From: JALYUA01 sp039931865
GTDB taxonomy: Bacteria; Acidobacteriota; Thermoanaerobaculia; UBA5066; Gp7-AA6
Reading direction: 5' to 3'
DNA length: 22,300 nt
Assembly: GCA_039931865.1 (NCBI GenBank)
Contig: JBDTRB010000062.1
Coordinates: forward strand, 1 to 22,300
Shown here in pieces: positions 7,952-15,303 of the stretch. Each line of letters opens with the position of its first letter. Positions within the stretch are counted from its first letter, which is position 1. The translations under genes and the position numbers were made by a program. Below the pieces are notes generated by a model. The model was not told where the DNA came from and did not search any database. It saw only the letters and a program-made list of their open reading frames with translations.

Positions 7952-9366
7952 TGCGTCTCCTTCTGCGCGCCGATCCGCGGGGAATCGTCGCGGGCGAAAA
8001 TTTCCGAGCCGCCGTCCGCGCTTTCGAGGAGCAGGCGCGCCGGCCGTCCCGTTCGATCTCGTTCGAATGTCGCGCGCGTCAGCTCGTCCCACGAGAACGC
8101 GTCCGCGGCGACGGAGATCAGAGCGCGCGCCCGTCCCGACGCGGTCCGGCACACCAGCCGGCCGTTTTCGACCGTCACCTGGCGTTCGCCGTACCGTCCG
8201 GCGTAGGCTTGGAGCTCCGCTTCCGACTGGAGGGCCCGGCCGCGTGACTCGACGCGCTCGACCGCCCACGCGAGCTCCCGGCGGAGCCGGGGATCGGCTG
8301 CGCGGTCGAGAAGCTTATGGAGCGCCGCCGCGTGTGCGGTGTCACGCGCGTCGGCAGAGCTCGTCCGGATGTCGGGCTGCACTCCGGTGCCCTCCCACCC
8401 TTTTCCGGTTCGCGGATGAATCGGCCGGGCCACGGAGACGGACAGCACCAGGCCCTCGCCGATCGGGAGCATCACATTGTTGTGCCCGGCGCCCGCCGTC
8501 TTCTCGCCCACGACCGTCGCCCGGCCGAATTGCTGGAGAAGATACGCGAACGACTCTCCGGCGGACGCGGTGTTCGGTCCGACCAGGATCCAGAGGTCGG
8601 TGTCGGGCATGCGGCGGCCGGGGAGATTCTCGACCGTGTACTCCGTCGTCTTCTCGTCCATGGGCCGGTCGTAGCGCGAGAAGAGCTCCTTCCGCTCCGG
8701 GCCGAAGAAGTAGCTCGCGAGAAACGAGACGACGTCCGGAGCCCCTCCGGGGCACTCGCGAAGATCGACGACGATCGCGTCCGAAGTGGACAGAAAAGCC
8801 ATCGCCGCCGCCGCGGTTTCCCGGGAGAGCCCGAGCGGGACGAACTCGCGGATGTCGACGAGCCCGACGTTGCCGTCGAGGCGCTCCACGGCCCTGAAGC
8901 CGAAATTCGTCCGCCGTTTCAGGTCGGAAGAGCCGGTGGCGGCCGGGCCCTCGCGACGTATGCGAAGGGGGGGGCCCGTCCCGCCGGCCCCGTGCGCTCC
9001 GGCAGGCGCCGGCCCCCTGTCGATCCGGCGGATCACGGAACCGCCGGAGCCCGAGTGATCGACTCTGACGGAGAGATGCCGGTCGTTCCCGACCTCCTGC
9101 AGGTCGCGGCTCAAAAGCTCTGCCAGCCGTGAAGGACTGTCGGCGGTGTCGTAGTCGCCCGCCGCCGAGCGAGCGCGCAGAGACTCCGCGATCTTCCTGC
9201 CGACGTCGGGAGAGACGTACATGCGATCGATCGAATCGGCAGCTTCGGTCGCGATCTCGCGCGCGCGATTTGCGGTAAGAGCCGCGGAGCTGTCCGCGGC
9301 GAACGCGGAGCGAGCGAGAGCGGCCATCGCGATCGCGAAACCCATCGAGAGGGATCGTCTGTTCAT
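7948..9366 (-). CDS. Secreted S41-family (IRBP/C-terminal-processing-like) serine peptidase
   Basis: A 472-residue exported protein with signal peptide 1-24. An N-terminal helical region (about 30-110, with NDRHLSV near 94-100) precedes the S41 catalytic core. The core shows VGLVDIREF (167-175), VVDLRECPGG (199-208) and TASAGE with the probable nucleophile S268. There is no PDZ domain, as in interphotoreceptor retinoid-binding-protein-like members. The C-terminal about 75 residues (from ELQAYAGRYG) form a beta-rich domain often appended to secreted peptidases and beta-lactamase-like proteins. Start 9366 has GGAGG (9377-9373) about 6 nt upstream. The stop overlaps the serine hydrolase start (ATGA). 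The direct-repeat promoter at 9385-9417 links it to the adjacent two-component system. Confidence 0.88.
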   Translation of the reverse strand: MNRRSLSMGFAIAMAALARSAFAADSSAALTANRAREIATEAADSIDRMYVSPDVGRKIAESLRARSAAGDYDTADSPSRLAELLSRDLQEVGNDRHLSVRVDHSGSGGSVIRRIDRGPAPAGAHGAGGTGPPLRIRREGPAATGSSDLKRRTNFGFRAVERLDGNVGLVDIREFVPLGLSRETAAAAMAFLSTSDAIVVDLRECPGGAPDVVSFLASYFFGPERKELFSRYDRPMDEKTTEYTVENLPGRRMPDTDLWILVGPNTASAGESFAYLLQQFGRATVVGEKTAGAGHNNVMLPIGEGLVLSVSVARPIHPRTGKGWEGTGVQPDIRTSSADARDTAHAAALHKLLDRAADPRLRRELAWAVERVESRGRALQSEAELQAYAGRYGERQVTVENGRLVCRTASGRARALISVAADAFSWDELTRATFERDRTGRPARLLLESADGGSEIFARDDSPRIGAQKETQ

Positions 9367-9384
9367 ACCTGACCTCCGCGAGTG

Positions 9385-9417
9385 ACTGTAGAGATCGGGA
9401 GTGACGAACTTGTGACG
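9385..9417 (-). promoter_or_regulatory. Direct-repeat operator and promoter upstream of the S41 gene
   Basis: Read on the minus strand: CGTCAC (9417-9412), 5 nt, CGTCAC (9406-9401), 10 nt, TACAGT (9390-9385) as the -10 box. The repeats are 11 bp apart and sit where a -35 element would be, as in OmpR/PhoB-type activated promoters. The predicted start near 9378 gives a leader of about 12 nt that just includes the GGAGG ribosome site. The same layout occurs upstream of the response regulator gene (11705-11737). Confidence 0.65.
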
Positions 9418-9524
9418 GCGCGAGCGATTCGGGGTGAGGGAGCCCGCAGGGAGCTCGAGCGCCGCCCGAAAGCTGCCTGCTACCTGATTGTTCAAGCCGG
9501 TAGTCGCGGTGATCCTGATCGACG

Positions 9525-10988
9525 CTATCTCCCTCTTCCTGCGCCTGGGGATGGGGTAACGCTTCCTGGCTCTGCACGTTCAGTCACCGACACCGATTCC
9601 GCCTTCGGCAGCGTGAACGCGAACCGGGCGCCCTCTCCGGGCCGGCTCTCGACGGTGGCGCGGCCGCCGTGCGCTTCGACGAGCTGGCGGACGATCGCGA
9701 GACCGAGACCCGTTCCGCCGGAGCGGCGCGCGCGCGACGGGTCGGCACGGTAGAAGCGCTCGAAGACGTGCGGCAGGTGCTCGGGTGCGATTCCCTTTCC
9801 GGTGTCGGAGACGGAGATCTCGACGTCGGTCCCGCGCCTCATGGCGCCAATCTCGACCCGCCCTCCGCGGGGCGTGTGCGTCACGGCGTTAGAGAGCAGG
9901 TTTCCGAGGATCTGCGCGAGCCTCACCGGGTCCGCCTGCACCGCAGAAGCGTCATTTCCCGGCATGACGGAGAGCGTCACGCCCTCGCCGAGTGCGCGCG
10001 TAGCGATCCCGGCGGCGGCGGCGGACAGTGCCGCGGCGGTGTCGATGCGCTTCGGCTGCAACCCGAGCAGTCCCGTCTCCGCCGCGGCGAGGTCCTGCAG
10101 ATCGTCGACGAGCCGTTCGAGAAGCATCGCGTCTTCATGAATGGAGTCGACGACGGAAGCATCGGGTCTCGTGAGGCCGTCCTGAATGGACTCGATCTGA
10201 GCGCGGATGTTGGTGAGCGGCGTCCGAAGCTCGTGGGCCACGTCGTGCACGAGCGCGCGGCGGAGCGCCTCGTTGCGCGACACCGCGTCCGCCATCGCGT
10301 TGAAAGAGCGCGCGAGCTCGCCGATCTCGTCGCGGGACGTGACGTCCACGCGCCGCGTCAGGTCCCCGCGCTCCATTTCGCGCGCCGCCGCGGTCAGCTC
10401 TTCAATGGGTCCGAGAACCCGTCTCCCGACCGCGGCGACGAGGAGAAGAGCGGCGACGCCGGCGCAGGCGACGGCCGCGGCCAGCCACCGGTTCAGGGAG
10501 CGGACCACGTCGGGCGGATGGCCGGGCTCCGGATCGAGCGAAAACACGGTGCCCACCGGCCGTCCCGAGGCGTCGGCCAGAGGGACGCCCGGCGCGTGAA
10601 GGAGCAGCATCCGCCTCGCACCCCCGCTCGTCCACTCGATCCGGATTCCTCCCGCCGGACCTCTTTGGACGGAAGCTCCGGAGAGACCCGGAGAGCGGCC
10701 GACAAACCGGTCCGCCGCGTCCAGGATGAGCACGTCGCGTCCGAGCTCGGCGGCCGCGCGCGCCGCCGCGGTGTTCCCGGCGTTCCAGCTTCCCGACCGG
10801 CGGTATTCGCTTTCGACGATCCGGCGCAGGGTCGGTGCGAAGCTCTCGTGGCGCCCGGCGACCACGACGTCCTGGAACTTACGAAATTCGACGCTTGTGA
10901 GCCGCGTCGAGACCAGTATGAGGGCGCCGAGGACGATCGCGAGCACGACCGCCGTTGTCGCGAGCAGCCGGAAACGGAGGCCGCGCAT
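9525..10988 (-). CDS. Membrane sensor histidine kinase (HAMP-HisKA-HATPase)
   Basis: A 487-residue kinase. Transmembrane helix 1 is about 8-28, followed by an extracytoplasmic sensor region of about 135 residues with no domain I recognise, then helix 2 about 167-189 and HAMP about 190-240. The HisKA box is HDVAHELRTPL with phosphoacceptor H252. The ATPase core follows, with the N box (NLLSNAVTHT), DTGKGI, and the G2 box GGTGLGLAI. Overall layout is BaeS/CpxA-like. The ATG overlaps the regulator's stop codon (ATGA) and no Shine-Dalgarno precedes it, so translation is probably coupled. The sensed signal is unknown; control of secreted peptidases would suit an envelope or peptide cue. Confidence 0.95.
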   Translation of the reverse strand: MRGLRFRLLATTAVVLAIVLGALILVSTRLTSVEFRKFQDVVVAGRHESFAPTLRRIVESEYRRSGSWNAGNTAAARAAAELGRDVLILDAADRFVGRSPGLSGASVQRGPAGGIRIEWTSGGARRMLLLHAPGVPLADASGRPVGTVFSLDPEPGHPPDVVRSLNRWLAAAVACAGVAALLLVAAVGRRVLGPIEELTAAAREMERGDLTRRVDVTSRDEIGELARSFNAMADAVSRNEALRRALVHDVAHELRTPLTNIRAQIESIQDGLTRPDASVVDSIHEDAMLLERLVDDLQDLAAAETGLLGLQPKRIDTAAALSAAAAGIATRALGEGVTLSVMPGNDASAVQADPVRLAQILGNLLSNAVTHTPRGGRVEIGAMRRGTDVEISVSDTGKGIAPEHLPHVFERFYRADPSRARRSGGTGLGLAIVRQLVEAHGGRATVESRPGEGARFAFTLPKAESVSVTERAEPGSVTPSPGAGRGR

Positions 10989-11698
10989 CAGGAGGGATCG
11001 TCCGCCAGCTTGTAACCGACGCCGAACACCGTCACCACCAGAGGATCGGTCTTCGGGTCGTCGATCTTCCTTCGGAGCCGCATGACGTGCGCGTCGACGG
11101 TTCGGTCGAGCCCCTCGTACTCGGCTCCGAAGGCGCGGGAAACGAGCTCCTCCCGCGTGAACGCGCGTCCCGGCGACCGCACGAGCGCTGCCAGGAGCGC
11201 GAATTCCGCCGGCGGGAGCACGACGACCCGGCCGCGAACGGCCGCCTCCCTCCGGTCGAGGTCGACGACGATGTGGCGGGTCCGCAGAACGCCTCTCGCG
11301 CCGCCGTCTTCCCGCCGTGAGCGGCGAAGCACCGCCCGGATCCGGGCGACGAGCTCACGCGGCGAAAACGGTTTGGTCACGTAGTCATCGGCGCCGAGCT
11401 GAAGACCCCGGAGCTTGTCGTCTTCGGTCGTCCGCGCGGTCAGAAGGACGATCGGCACGTCGGATTCGGATCGCAGCGCGCGGCAGACGGCCAGCCCGTC
11501 GATCTCGGGGAGCATGCCGTCGAGCACGATGAGATCCGGCCGCTCCTCGCGCGCGGCGCGCAGGCCCGCAGCGCCATCGGCCGCCACGCGCACGTCAAAC
11601 CCCCCGTGCTCCAGGTAGAGGCGGACCGTGGCCGCCGTCTTCGGCTCGTCCTCGACGACCAGGATGCGGAGGCGCGGCGATGGCGCGGACCGGGACAT
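10988..11698 (-). CDS. OmpR-family response regulator
   Basis: A 236-residue two-domain regulator. The receiver domain (about 10-122) has acidic residues E16-D17, phosphoacceptor D60 in LIVLDGMLP, switch T87 and K109 in YVTKP. The winged-helix DNA-binding domain (about 138-232) has the typical EFALL, REELVSRAFG and GVGYKL blocks. It would be phosphorylated by the kinase encoded immediately downstream. There is no Shine-Dalgarno; TACACT lies 6 nt before the ATG, so the transcript is probably leaderless. The repeats upstream (11721-11737) match those ahead of the S41 gene, indicating autoregulation plus control of the hydrolase pair. Confidence 0.95.
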   Translation of the reverse strand: MSRSAPSPRLRILVVEDEPKTAATVRLYLEHGGFDVRVAADGAAGLRAAREERPDLIVLDGMLPEIDGLAVCRALRSESDVPIVLLTARTTEDDKLRGLQLGADDYVTKPFSPRELVARIRAVLRRSRREDGGARGVLRTRHIVVDLDRREAAVRGRVVVLPPAEFALLAALVRSPGRAFTREELVSRAFGAEYEGLDRTVDAHVMRLRRKIDDPKTDPLVVTVFGVGYKLADDPS

Positions 11699-11704
11699 CC
11701 GGGC

Positions 11705-11737
11705 AGTGTATGTGGGTCGGATGACGGCGCTGTGACG
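11705..11737 (-). promoter_or_regulatory. Direct-repeat operator and leaderless promoter of the response regulator gene
   Basis: Read on the minus strand: CGTCAC (11737-11732), 5 nt, CGTCAT (11726-11721), 10 nt, TACACT (11710-11705), then 6 nt to the ATG. Repeat spacing (11 bp) and distance to the -10 box (10 nt) are identical to the site upstream of the S41 gene. On the plus strand the two sites share TGTGACGG exactly. With TACACT at -12 to -7 the transcript would start at the ATG. Confidence 0.65.
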
Positions 11738-11801
11738 GGGTTCGAAAGCTGAAAGTGGAGAGGCTCAGCGTCGAGCGTCAGCGTCAGCGAAGAATGGAAA
11801 A

Positions 11802-11830
11802 GGCAGCCTCATCGGCTGCCGTTTTCTTTC
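11802..11830. terminator. Bidirectional intrinsic terminator
   Basis: GGCAGCC (11802-11808), loop TCATC, GGCTGCC (11814-11820) form a perfect 7-bp stem. It is followed on the plus strand by GTTTTCTTTC and on the minus strand by TTTTCC. The nearest upstream minus-strand gene is the DUF2911-TPR gene, whose stop is 466 bp away with repeat copy A in between, so this is plausibly that gene's original terminator. It also insulates the response regulator promoter. Confidence 0.75.
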
Positions 11831-11923
11831 TCACTGGCGGGGATCGTTTCCCGGTCGCGTGGCTGGTAGACCGCGAAGTCCCGCAGCCGTCTCGCTCCCG
11901 GTGGTCGCTCGGCTCCTGGTTCT
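11831..11923. other. Unassigned GC-rich intergenic segment
   Basis: About 90 bp between the terminator and repeat copy A. No credible coding start, tRNA or riboswitch consensus is seen. A short pairing CGGTC/GACCG (near 11852-11874) is present. Read on the minus strand it would be the remaining 3' untranslated region of the DUF2911-TPR transcript. Confidence 0.4.
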
Positions 11924-11927
11924 CTGG

Positions 11928-12285
11928 CAGGCTGCTGGAAAAAGGGTGCGGGATGGGTGACCGCCGGCAGTAGCCGGCGTTCTCTACTGCCGGGGGTATG
12001 CCTTTGGTGGACGAGTGGCGAGCGCCGCGGGGTCGGATGCAAGGCGCCGCGACGAAGGCGATGCACTTCGCATCCGTCGCCGGACAACGGCGACACAAGC
12101 TTGCCGAGCGGGAACGTCAAGCAGACGGTCCCGCGCCGCCGCAACCCGAAGGGTAGACAGGCTTTCGCTCTCGCCATAAGAAAGCGATCCTGGAGTGCCG
12201 ACATGGTGGGTCGATACGAAAAAGAAATCGACGACGAATGCAAAAGCCCGGACACGACACGCGCAGGTTTTTTTTCAGCAGCCTG
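11928..12285 (+). mobile_element. Dispersed repeat copy A (MITE-like, 358 bp)
   Basis: It begins CAGGCTGCTGGAAAAAG and ends in the near-inverted CAGCAGCCTG. Flanks are CTGG (11924-11927) and CTAG (12286-12289), consistent with a decayed 4-bp target duplication. Aside from an extra about 64 bp (from about 11968 to about 12031), it matches copy B in inverted orientation with about 15 substitutions over about 240 shared bases. Conserved internal stems include CGGATGC/GCATCCG (12034-12040, 12070-12076) and GTCGCCG/CGGCGAC (12076-12082, 12088-12094). It contains no transposase. A reading frame open in both copies differs mostly at amino-acid-changing positions, so it is not under protein selection. 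The adjoining CTAG contains the stop codon of the DUF2911-TPR gene. Confidence 0.8.
11964..11993. repeat. 10-bp hairpin specific to repeat copy A
   Basis: CCGGCAGTAG (11964-11973) and CTACTGCCGG (11984-11993) are exact reverse complements with a 10-nt loop. It lies at the left edge of the about 64-bp segment missing from copy B, and may be a nested insertion or a module lost from copy B. Confidence 0.7.
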
Positions 12286-13335
12286 CTAGGCCCTCAAAGC
12301 ACTGATCGCGTCGTTGATCCGCTTCTTCTGCGCCTCCGGCGCCATCTGCAGCGCGCGCGTGTACGACTCGATCGCCTGTTTCTTCTCACCCTTCGCCGCG
12401 AGCCCCTCCGCCAGGCTGTCATGGACGTTCCAGGACGTCGGGTGGTCCTTGACGTTCTTCCGGAAAACCTCGACCGCCTCATCCACCTTTTTCTGGCCGA
12501 GAAGCTGGTAGCCGTAGAGATTCATGTCGACTTCCGTTGCGATCTTGAGCGATCGCTCTCGCAGCGCGGCCGCGGTCTTCGTGTCGCCTTTCTTCTCGAG
12601 GAGTCCGGCCTTCGTCCTCAGGTTCTGAAAGTTTTCGTTCAGGGCCAGCGACTTGTCAGACCACTCGAGCGCTTCGTCCACGTTGCCGTCGTTCCGAAGC
12701 GACCACGCCGCCGCGGTGTTCCAGCCCTGCCACGAGAAGCGGGGAAGGCCGCGCAGCTGCTCGCGGAGGCTCGCGAGCGTGACCGCCTTCGAATCGACCG
12801 AAACCGTGAACGGCACCTCGAGCTTGTCCCAGTGAAGGACGACGACCACGGAATCCGACGTCGGGTCGTCGAAGCGGTAGCTCAGGCGTTCCGCGAACTC
12901 GGCAGGCCGGGCCTTAGCGGGGACCCGCAGCGCGTCTTCCTTCGCGTCGTAGCTGAAACTTCCCCAGGCGTTGTGCTGCTTCGAAAAAGCAACCACCCAG
13001 TCGCCGTCCGAGGGGACCATGTGAAGTCCGTATGTCCCCGCCGGAAGTGCCTGACCTCCGACGGAGACCGGAGTCGAAAACGAGATGGTGGTGTTTTCAT
13101 TGGCGCCCGCCCGCCAGACTTCTTTCCATGGCACGAGGCCGCCCCAGATCTTGCGCTTGTTCACCGCCGGGCGGTGGTACGAGATCGCGACTTCCGTCAG
13201 TCCCACGCTCTGAGTGACGGACGCCTTAGGACTGGCGTCCGGCAGGGTGAGCGGGGCGGGCTGCGCGAGCGAGGCCCCGGCCGCCATCAGGACAAACGCG
13301 GCGGCGGAGAGGGTGCGGGAAATCGACTGTCTCAT
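12286..13335 (-). CDS. Exported DUF2911 protein with C-terminal tetratricopeptide repeats
   Basis: A 349-residue protein with a signal peptide (1-25, cleavage near SLAQP). A DUF2911 domain spans about 34-180, recognised by SPKASV, KIWGGLVPW, VWRAGANENTTI, LPAGTYGLHM, WGSFSYD and the FDDP...DSVVVVLHWDKLEVPF block. Residues about 200-345 contain about four TPR-like helix pairs ending in a canonical repeat (YTRALQMAPE), suggesting a periplasmic or surface protein-binding role; the family's biochemical function is unknown. Start 13335 has a strong AGGAGGT (13345-13339) 3-4 nt upstream. The TAG stop lies in the CTAG that borders repeat copy A, so the element touches the end of the gene without truncating its recognisable domains. 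It is divergent from the DCC-LMF gene. Confidence 0.9.
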   Translation of the reverse strand: MRQSISRTLSAAAFVLMAAGASLAQPAPLTLPDASPKASVTQSVGLTEVAISYHRPAVNKRKIWGGLVPWKEVWRAGANENTTISFSTPVSVGGQALPAGTYGLHMVPSDGDWVVAFSKQHNAWGSFSYDAKEDALRVPAKARPAEFAERLSYRFDDPTSDSVVVVLHWDKLEVPFTVSVDSKAVTLASLREQLRGLPRFSWQGWNTAAAWSLRNDGNVDEALEWSDKSLALNENFQNLRTKAGLLEKKGDTKTAAALRERSLKIATEVDMNLYGYQLLGQKKVDEAVEVFRKNVKDHPTSWNVHDSLAEGLAAKGEKKQAIESYTRALQMAPEAQKKRINDAISALRA

Positions 13336-13389
13336 CGGACCTCCTGGTTCGGTTTTCTTGTGTTACGGGAGAGGCCGGCTGCGGGTTTT

Positions 13390-13404
13390 GGGGTCCAGGA
13401 CCCC
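13390..13404. repeat. 15-nt palindrome between divergent DUF2911 and DCC-LMF genes
   Basis: GGGGTCC, a central A, and GGACCCC form a perfect odd-centred palindrome in the middle of the 135-bp divergent promoter region. It could be an operator serving both genes. No matching regulator is encoded nearby. Confidence 0.5.
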
Positions 13405-13458
13405 CGGGCCCCGTCGGCGATCGGGGAAGCCGTGCGCCCGGGCTGCTGATCTTGCGTT

Positions 13459-13464
13459 TAGGCT
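13459..13464 (+). promoter_or_regulatory. Candidate leaderless -10 box (TAGGCT) for the DCC-LMF gene
   Basis: TAGGCT occupies -12 to -7 before the ATG at 13471, and no Shine-Dalgarno is present in the 6 nt between. The hexamer is poorer than TATAAT but keeps TAnnnT. Confidence 0.4.
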
Positions 13465-13470
13465 TGCGCG

Positions 13471-15303
13471 ATGTCTCCCCCGCGCGTCGCGAGGCCGCCC
13501 CGGAAGCCGCTCCTTCTCTTCGACGGCGATTGCGGCTTCTGCCGCGCCTGGATCGCACGGTGGCGCCAGTGGACGGCAGATCTCGTCGACTACGCCCCGT
13601 CGCAGGAGCTCGGGTCTCGCTACCCCGAGATCCCCCCGGTCGAGTTCCAGCGCGCCGTGCAGCTGATCCTTCCGGATGGAGAGGTCGTCTCCGGCGCCGC
13701 CGCGGTGGCGAAGACGCTTCAGGCGGGAGGGAGGTCCTGGCCCATGTGGCTCTACGAGCACGTCCCGGGCGCCGCCCCCGCCGCCGAGGCCGCTTACGGT
13801 CTCGTGGCGAGGCATCGCGGCGGCGCGTCGCGGCTCACCCGCGCCGTGTGGGGGATCGACGTCGGAGCGCCGCGGTACCGCATCGCGACCGTGCTTTTTC
13901 TGCGGCTTCTCGGCGTCGTTTTCCTCTCCGCGTTCCTCTCGGTCTGGTTTCAGATCGACGGGCTGATTGGTTCGCGCGGGATCCTTCCGATCGCGGAGCT
14001 GCTCGCGTGGGTGCGGGCGTCTACGGGCGCGGAGAGGTACTGGCTGTTGCCCACGCTCGCCTGGTCTGCCTCGAGCGATGCCTCTCTCCAGACTTTTTGC
14101 GCCGCTGGCTCCATTTTTTCGGTTGTGCTGGCTCTCGGATTTTTCCCCGTCGCCTGCCTCGTTGCCGCGACGGCGCTCTATCTCTCGATCTCGGTCGCCG
14201 GCCAGACCTTCTTCGGCTTTCAATGGGATTTCCTGCTGGTGGAGACGGGCTTTCTCGCGATCTTTCTCGCGCCCCTCACCCGGCGACTGAAGGAGGCGGA
14301 TGTGTCCCCGCGGCCGGCGGCCCTTTTTCTCCTGAAATGGCTCCTCTTCCGCCTCAACTTCTCCTCGGGAGTCGTGAAGCTCGCGAGCGGGGATGCCAGT
14401 TGGCGTAACCTGACCGCGCTCTCGTACCATTACGAGACGCAGCCGCTCCCGCCCTGGACCGCCTGGACGATGCACCAGCTGCCGGTCTGGTTCCACAAGG
14501 CCTCGACGGTCCTGATGTTCGTCCTGGAGCTTGCCGTTCCATTTCTGATCTTTGCTCCGCGGCGTCTTCGTCTGGCGGCGTGTGTTCTCTTGATCGCGCT
14601 CCAGGTGGGAATCGCGACGACCGGAAACTACGCGTTCTTCAACATTCTGGCCGTGGTGCTCTGCGTGCTCCTGGTGGACGACCGCACCCTCTCGGCCTTC
14701 CGGCGTCGCTCCTCTCGCCCGGAGCCGGCGGTGGACGGCTCGCGCCGGAGCCGCGCGTGGCCGCGCTCCGTGGTTACGGCCGTCGCGATCTTCGTCCTGC
14801 CGGTGAGCCTCCTGCACCTCGGCGCGCCGATGCCGTCTCCGGTCGCGTTCGCCGCGCGCGCCGTTTCGCCCCTCCGCCTCGTGAACAGTTACGGACTGTT
14901 CGCCGTGATGACCACCCGCCGCCAGGAGATCGTCCTCGAGGGGAGCGACGACGGCGCGACCTGGAAGCCGTACGAATTCCGGTGGAAGCCGGGCGACGTG
15001 CGCCGGAGGCCGCGTTTCGTGGCGCCGCACCAGCCGCGGCTCGACTGGCAGATGTGGTTCGCGGCCCTCGGTCCCTACGATTCGAGTCCGTGGTTTGCCG
15101 CACTCGAAGCGCGTCTTCTCGAGGGCTCTCCTCCCGTGCTGGCGCTCCTCGCGGTCAACCCATTTCCCGACCGGCCTCCCAGGCTTCTCCGCGCTCGCCT
15201 CTTCGACTACCACTTTACGGATGGCGCCGGGCGGCGGGCGACCGGCGCGTGGTGGCGGCGCGAGGACGCCGGCCCGTTCGGCCCGACGGTGGCGAAGAAA
15301 TGA
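13471..15303 (+). CDS. DCC-family thiol oxidoreductase domain fused to a lipase maturation factor-like membrane protein
   Basis: A 610-residue fusion. Residues about 12-130 are a DCC/DUF393 domain with the signature FDGDCGFC and a CXXC pair at C21 and C24, implying thiol-disulfide chemistry. From about 140 the protein is polytopic, with hydrophobic stretches near 142-160, 200-245, 250-272, 345-365, 372-392 and 400-410. The block NFSSGVVKLASGDASWRNL and then YHYETQPLPP matches the core of lipase maturation factor 1 (LMF1), an ER protein needed for folding of secreted lipases. A C-terminal soluble region (about 470-605) follows. Likely role: membrane-bound folding or disulfide handling of exported enzymes; this is inference from the animal homologue. 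Its stop overlaps the start of the amine oxidase remnant (ATGA). TAGGCT precedes the start; no Shine-Dalgarno. Confidence 0.88.
   Translation: MSPPRVARPPRKPLLLFDGDCGFCRAWIARWRQWTADLVDYAPSQELGSRYPEIPPVEFQRAVQLILPDGEVVSGAAAVAKTLQAGGRSWPMWLYEHVPGAAPAAEAAYGLVARHRGGASRLTRAVWGIDVGAPRYRIATVLFLRLLGVVFLSAFLSVWFQIDGLIGSRGILPIAELLAWVRASTGAERYWLLPTLAWSASSDASLQTFCAAGSIFSVVLALGFFPVACLVAATALYLSISVAGQTFFGFQWDFLLVETGFLAIFLAPLTRRLKEADVSPRPAALFLLKWLLFRLNFSSGVVKLASGDASWRNLTALSYHYETQPLPPWTAWTMHQLPVWFHKASTVLMFVLELAVPFLIFAPRRLRLAACVLLIALQVGIATTGNYAFFNILAVVLCVLLVDDRTLSAFRRRSSRPEPAVDGSRRSRAWPRSVVTAVAIFVLPVSLLHLGAPMPSPVAFAARAVSPLRLVNSYGLFAVMTTRRQEIVLEGSDDGATWKPYEFRWKPGDVRRRPRFVAPHQPRLDWQMWFAALGPYDSSPWFAALEARLLEGSPPVLALLAVNPFPDRPPRLLRARLFDYHFTDGAGRRATGAWWRREDAGPFGPTVAKK

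Noticed and set aside
6725..8206. A 493-codon plus-strand open frame
   Set aside because: Antisense to the serine hydrolase and S41 genes, which have signal peptides, catalytic motifs and ribosome sites.
11831..11923. Possible structured RNA or riboswitch (c-di-GMP type considered) before the terminator on the minus strand
   Set aside because: The conserved core of known classes could not be aligned, and no gene follows in the right orientation at the right distance.
11957..12289. Reading frame through repeat copy A, matched by one through copy B (15861-16346, minus)
   Set aside because: The frame is open in both copies, but roughly two thirds of the differences change the amino acid and no start signal is shared. 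The similarity comes from the DNA element, not from protein selection.
13363..15213. A 616-codon open frame on the minus strand
   Set aside because: Antisense to the DCC-LMF gene. Composition is Arg/Glu/Gly-rich with no domain, so it is a shadow of the real frame.
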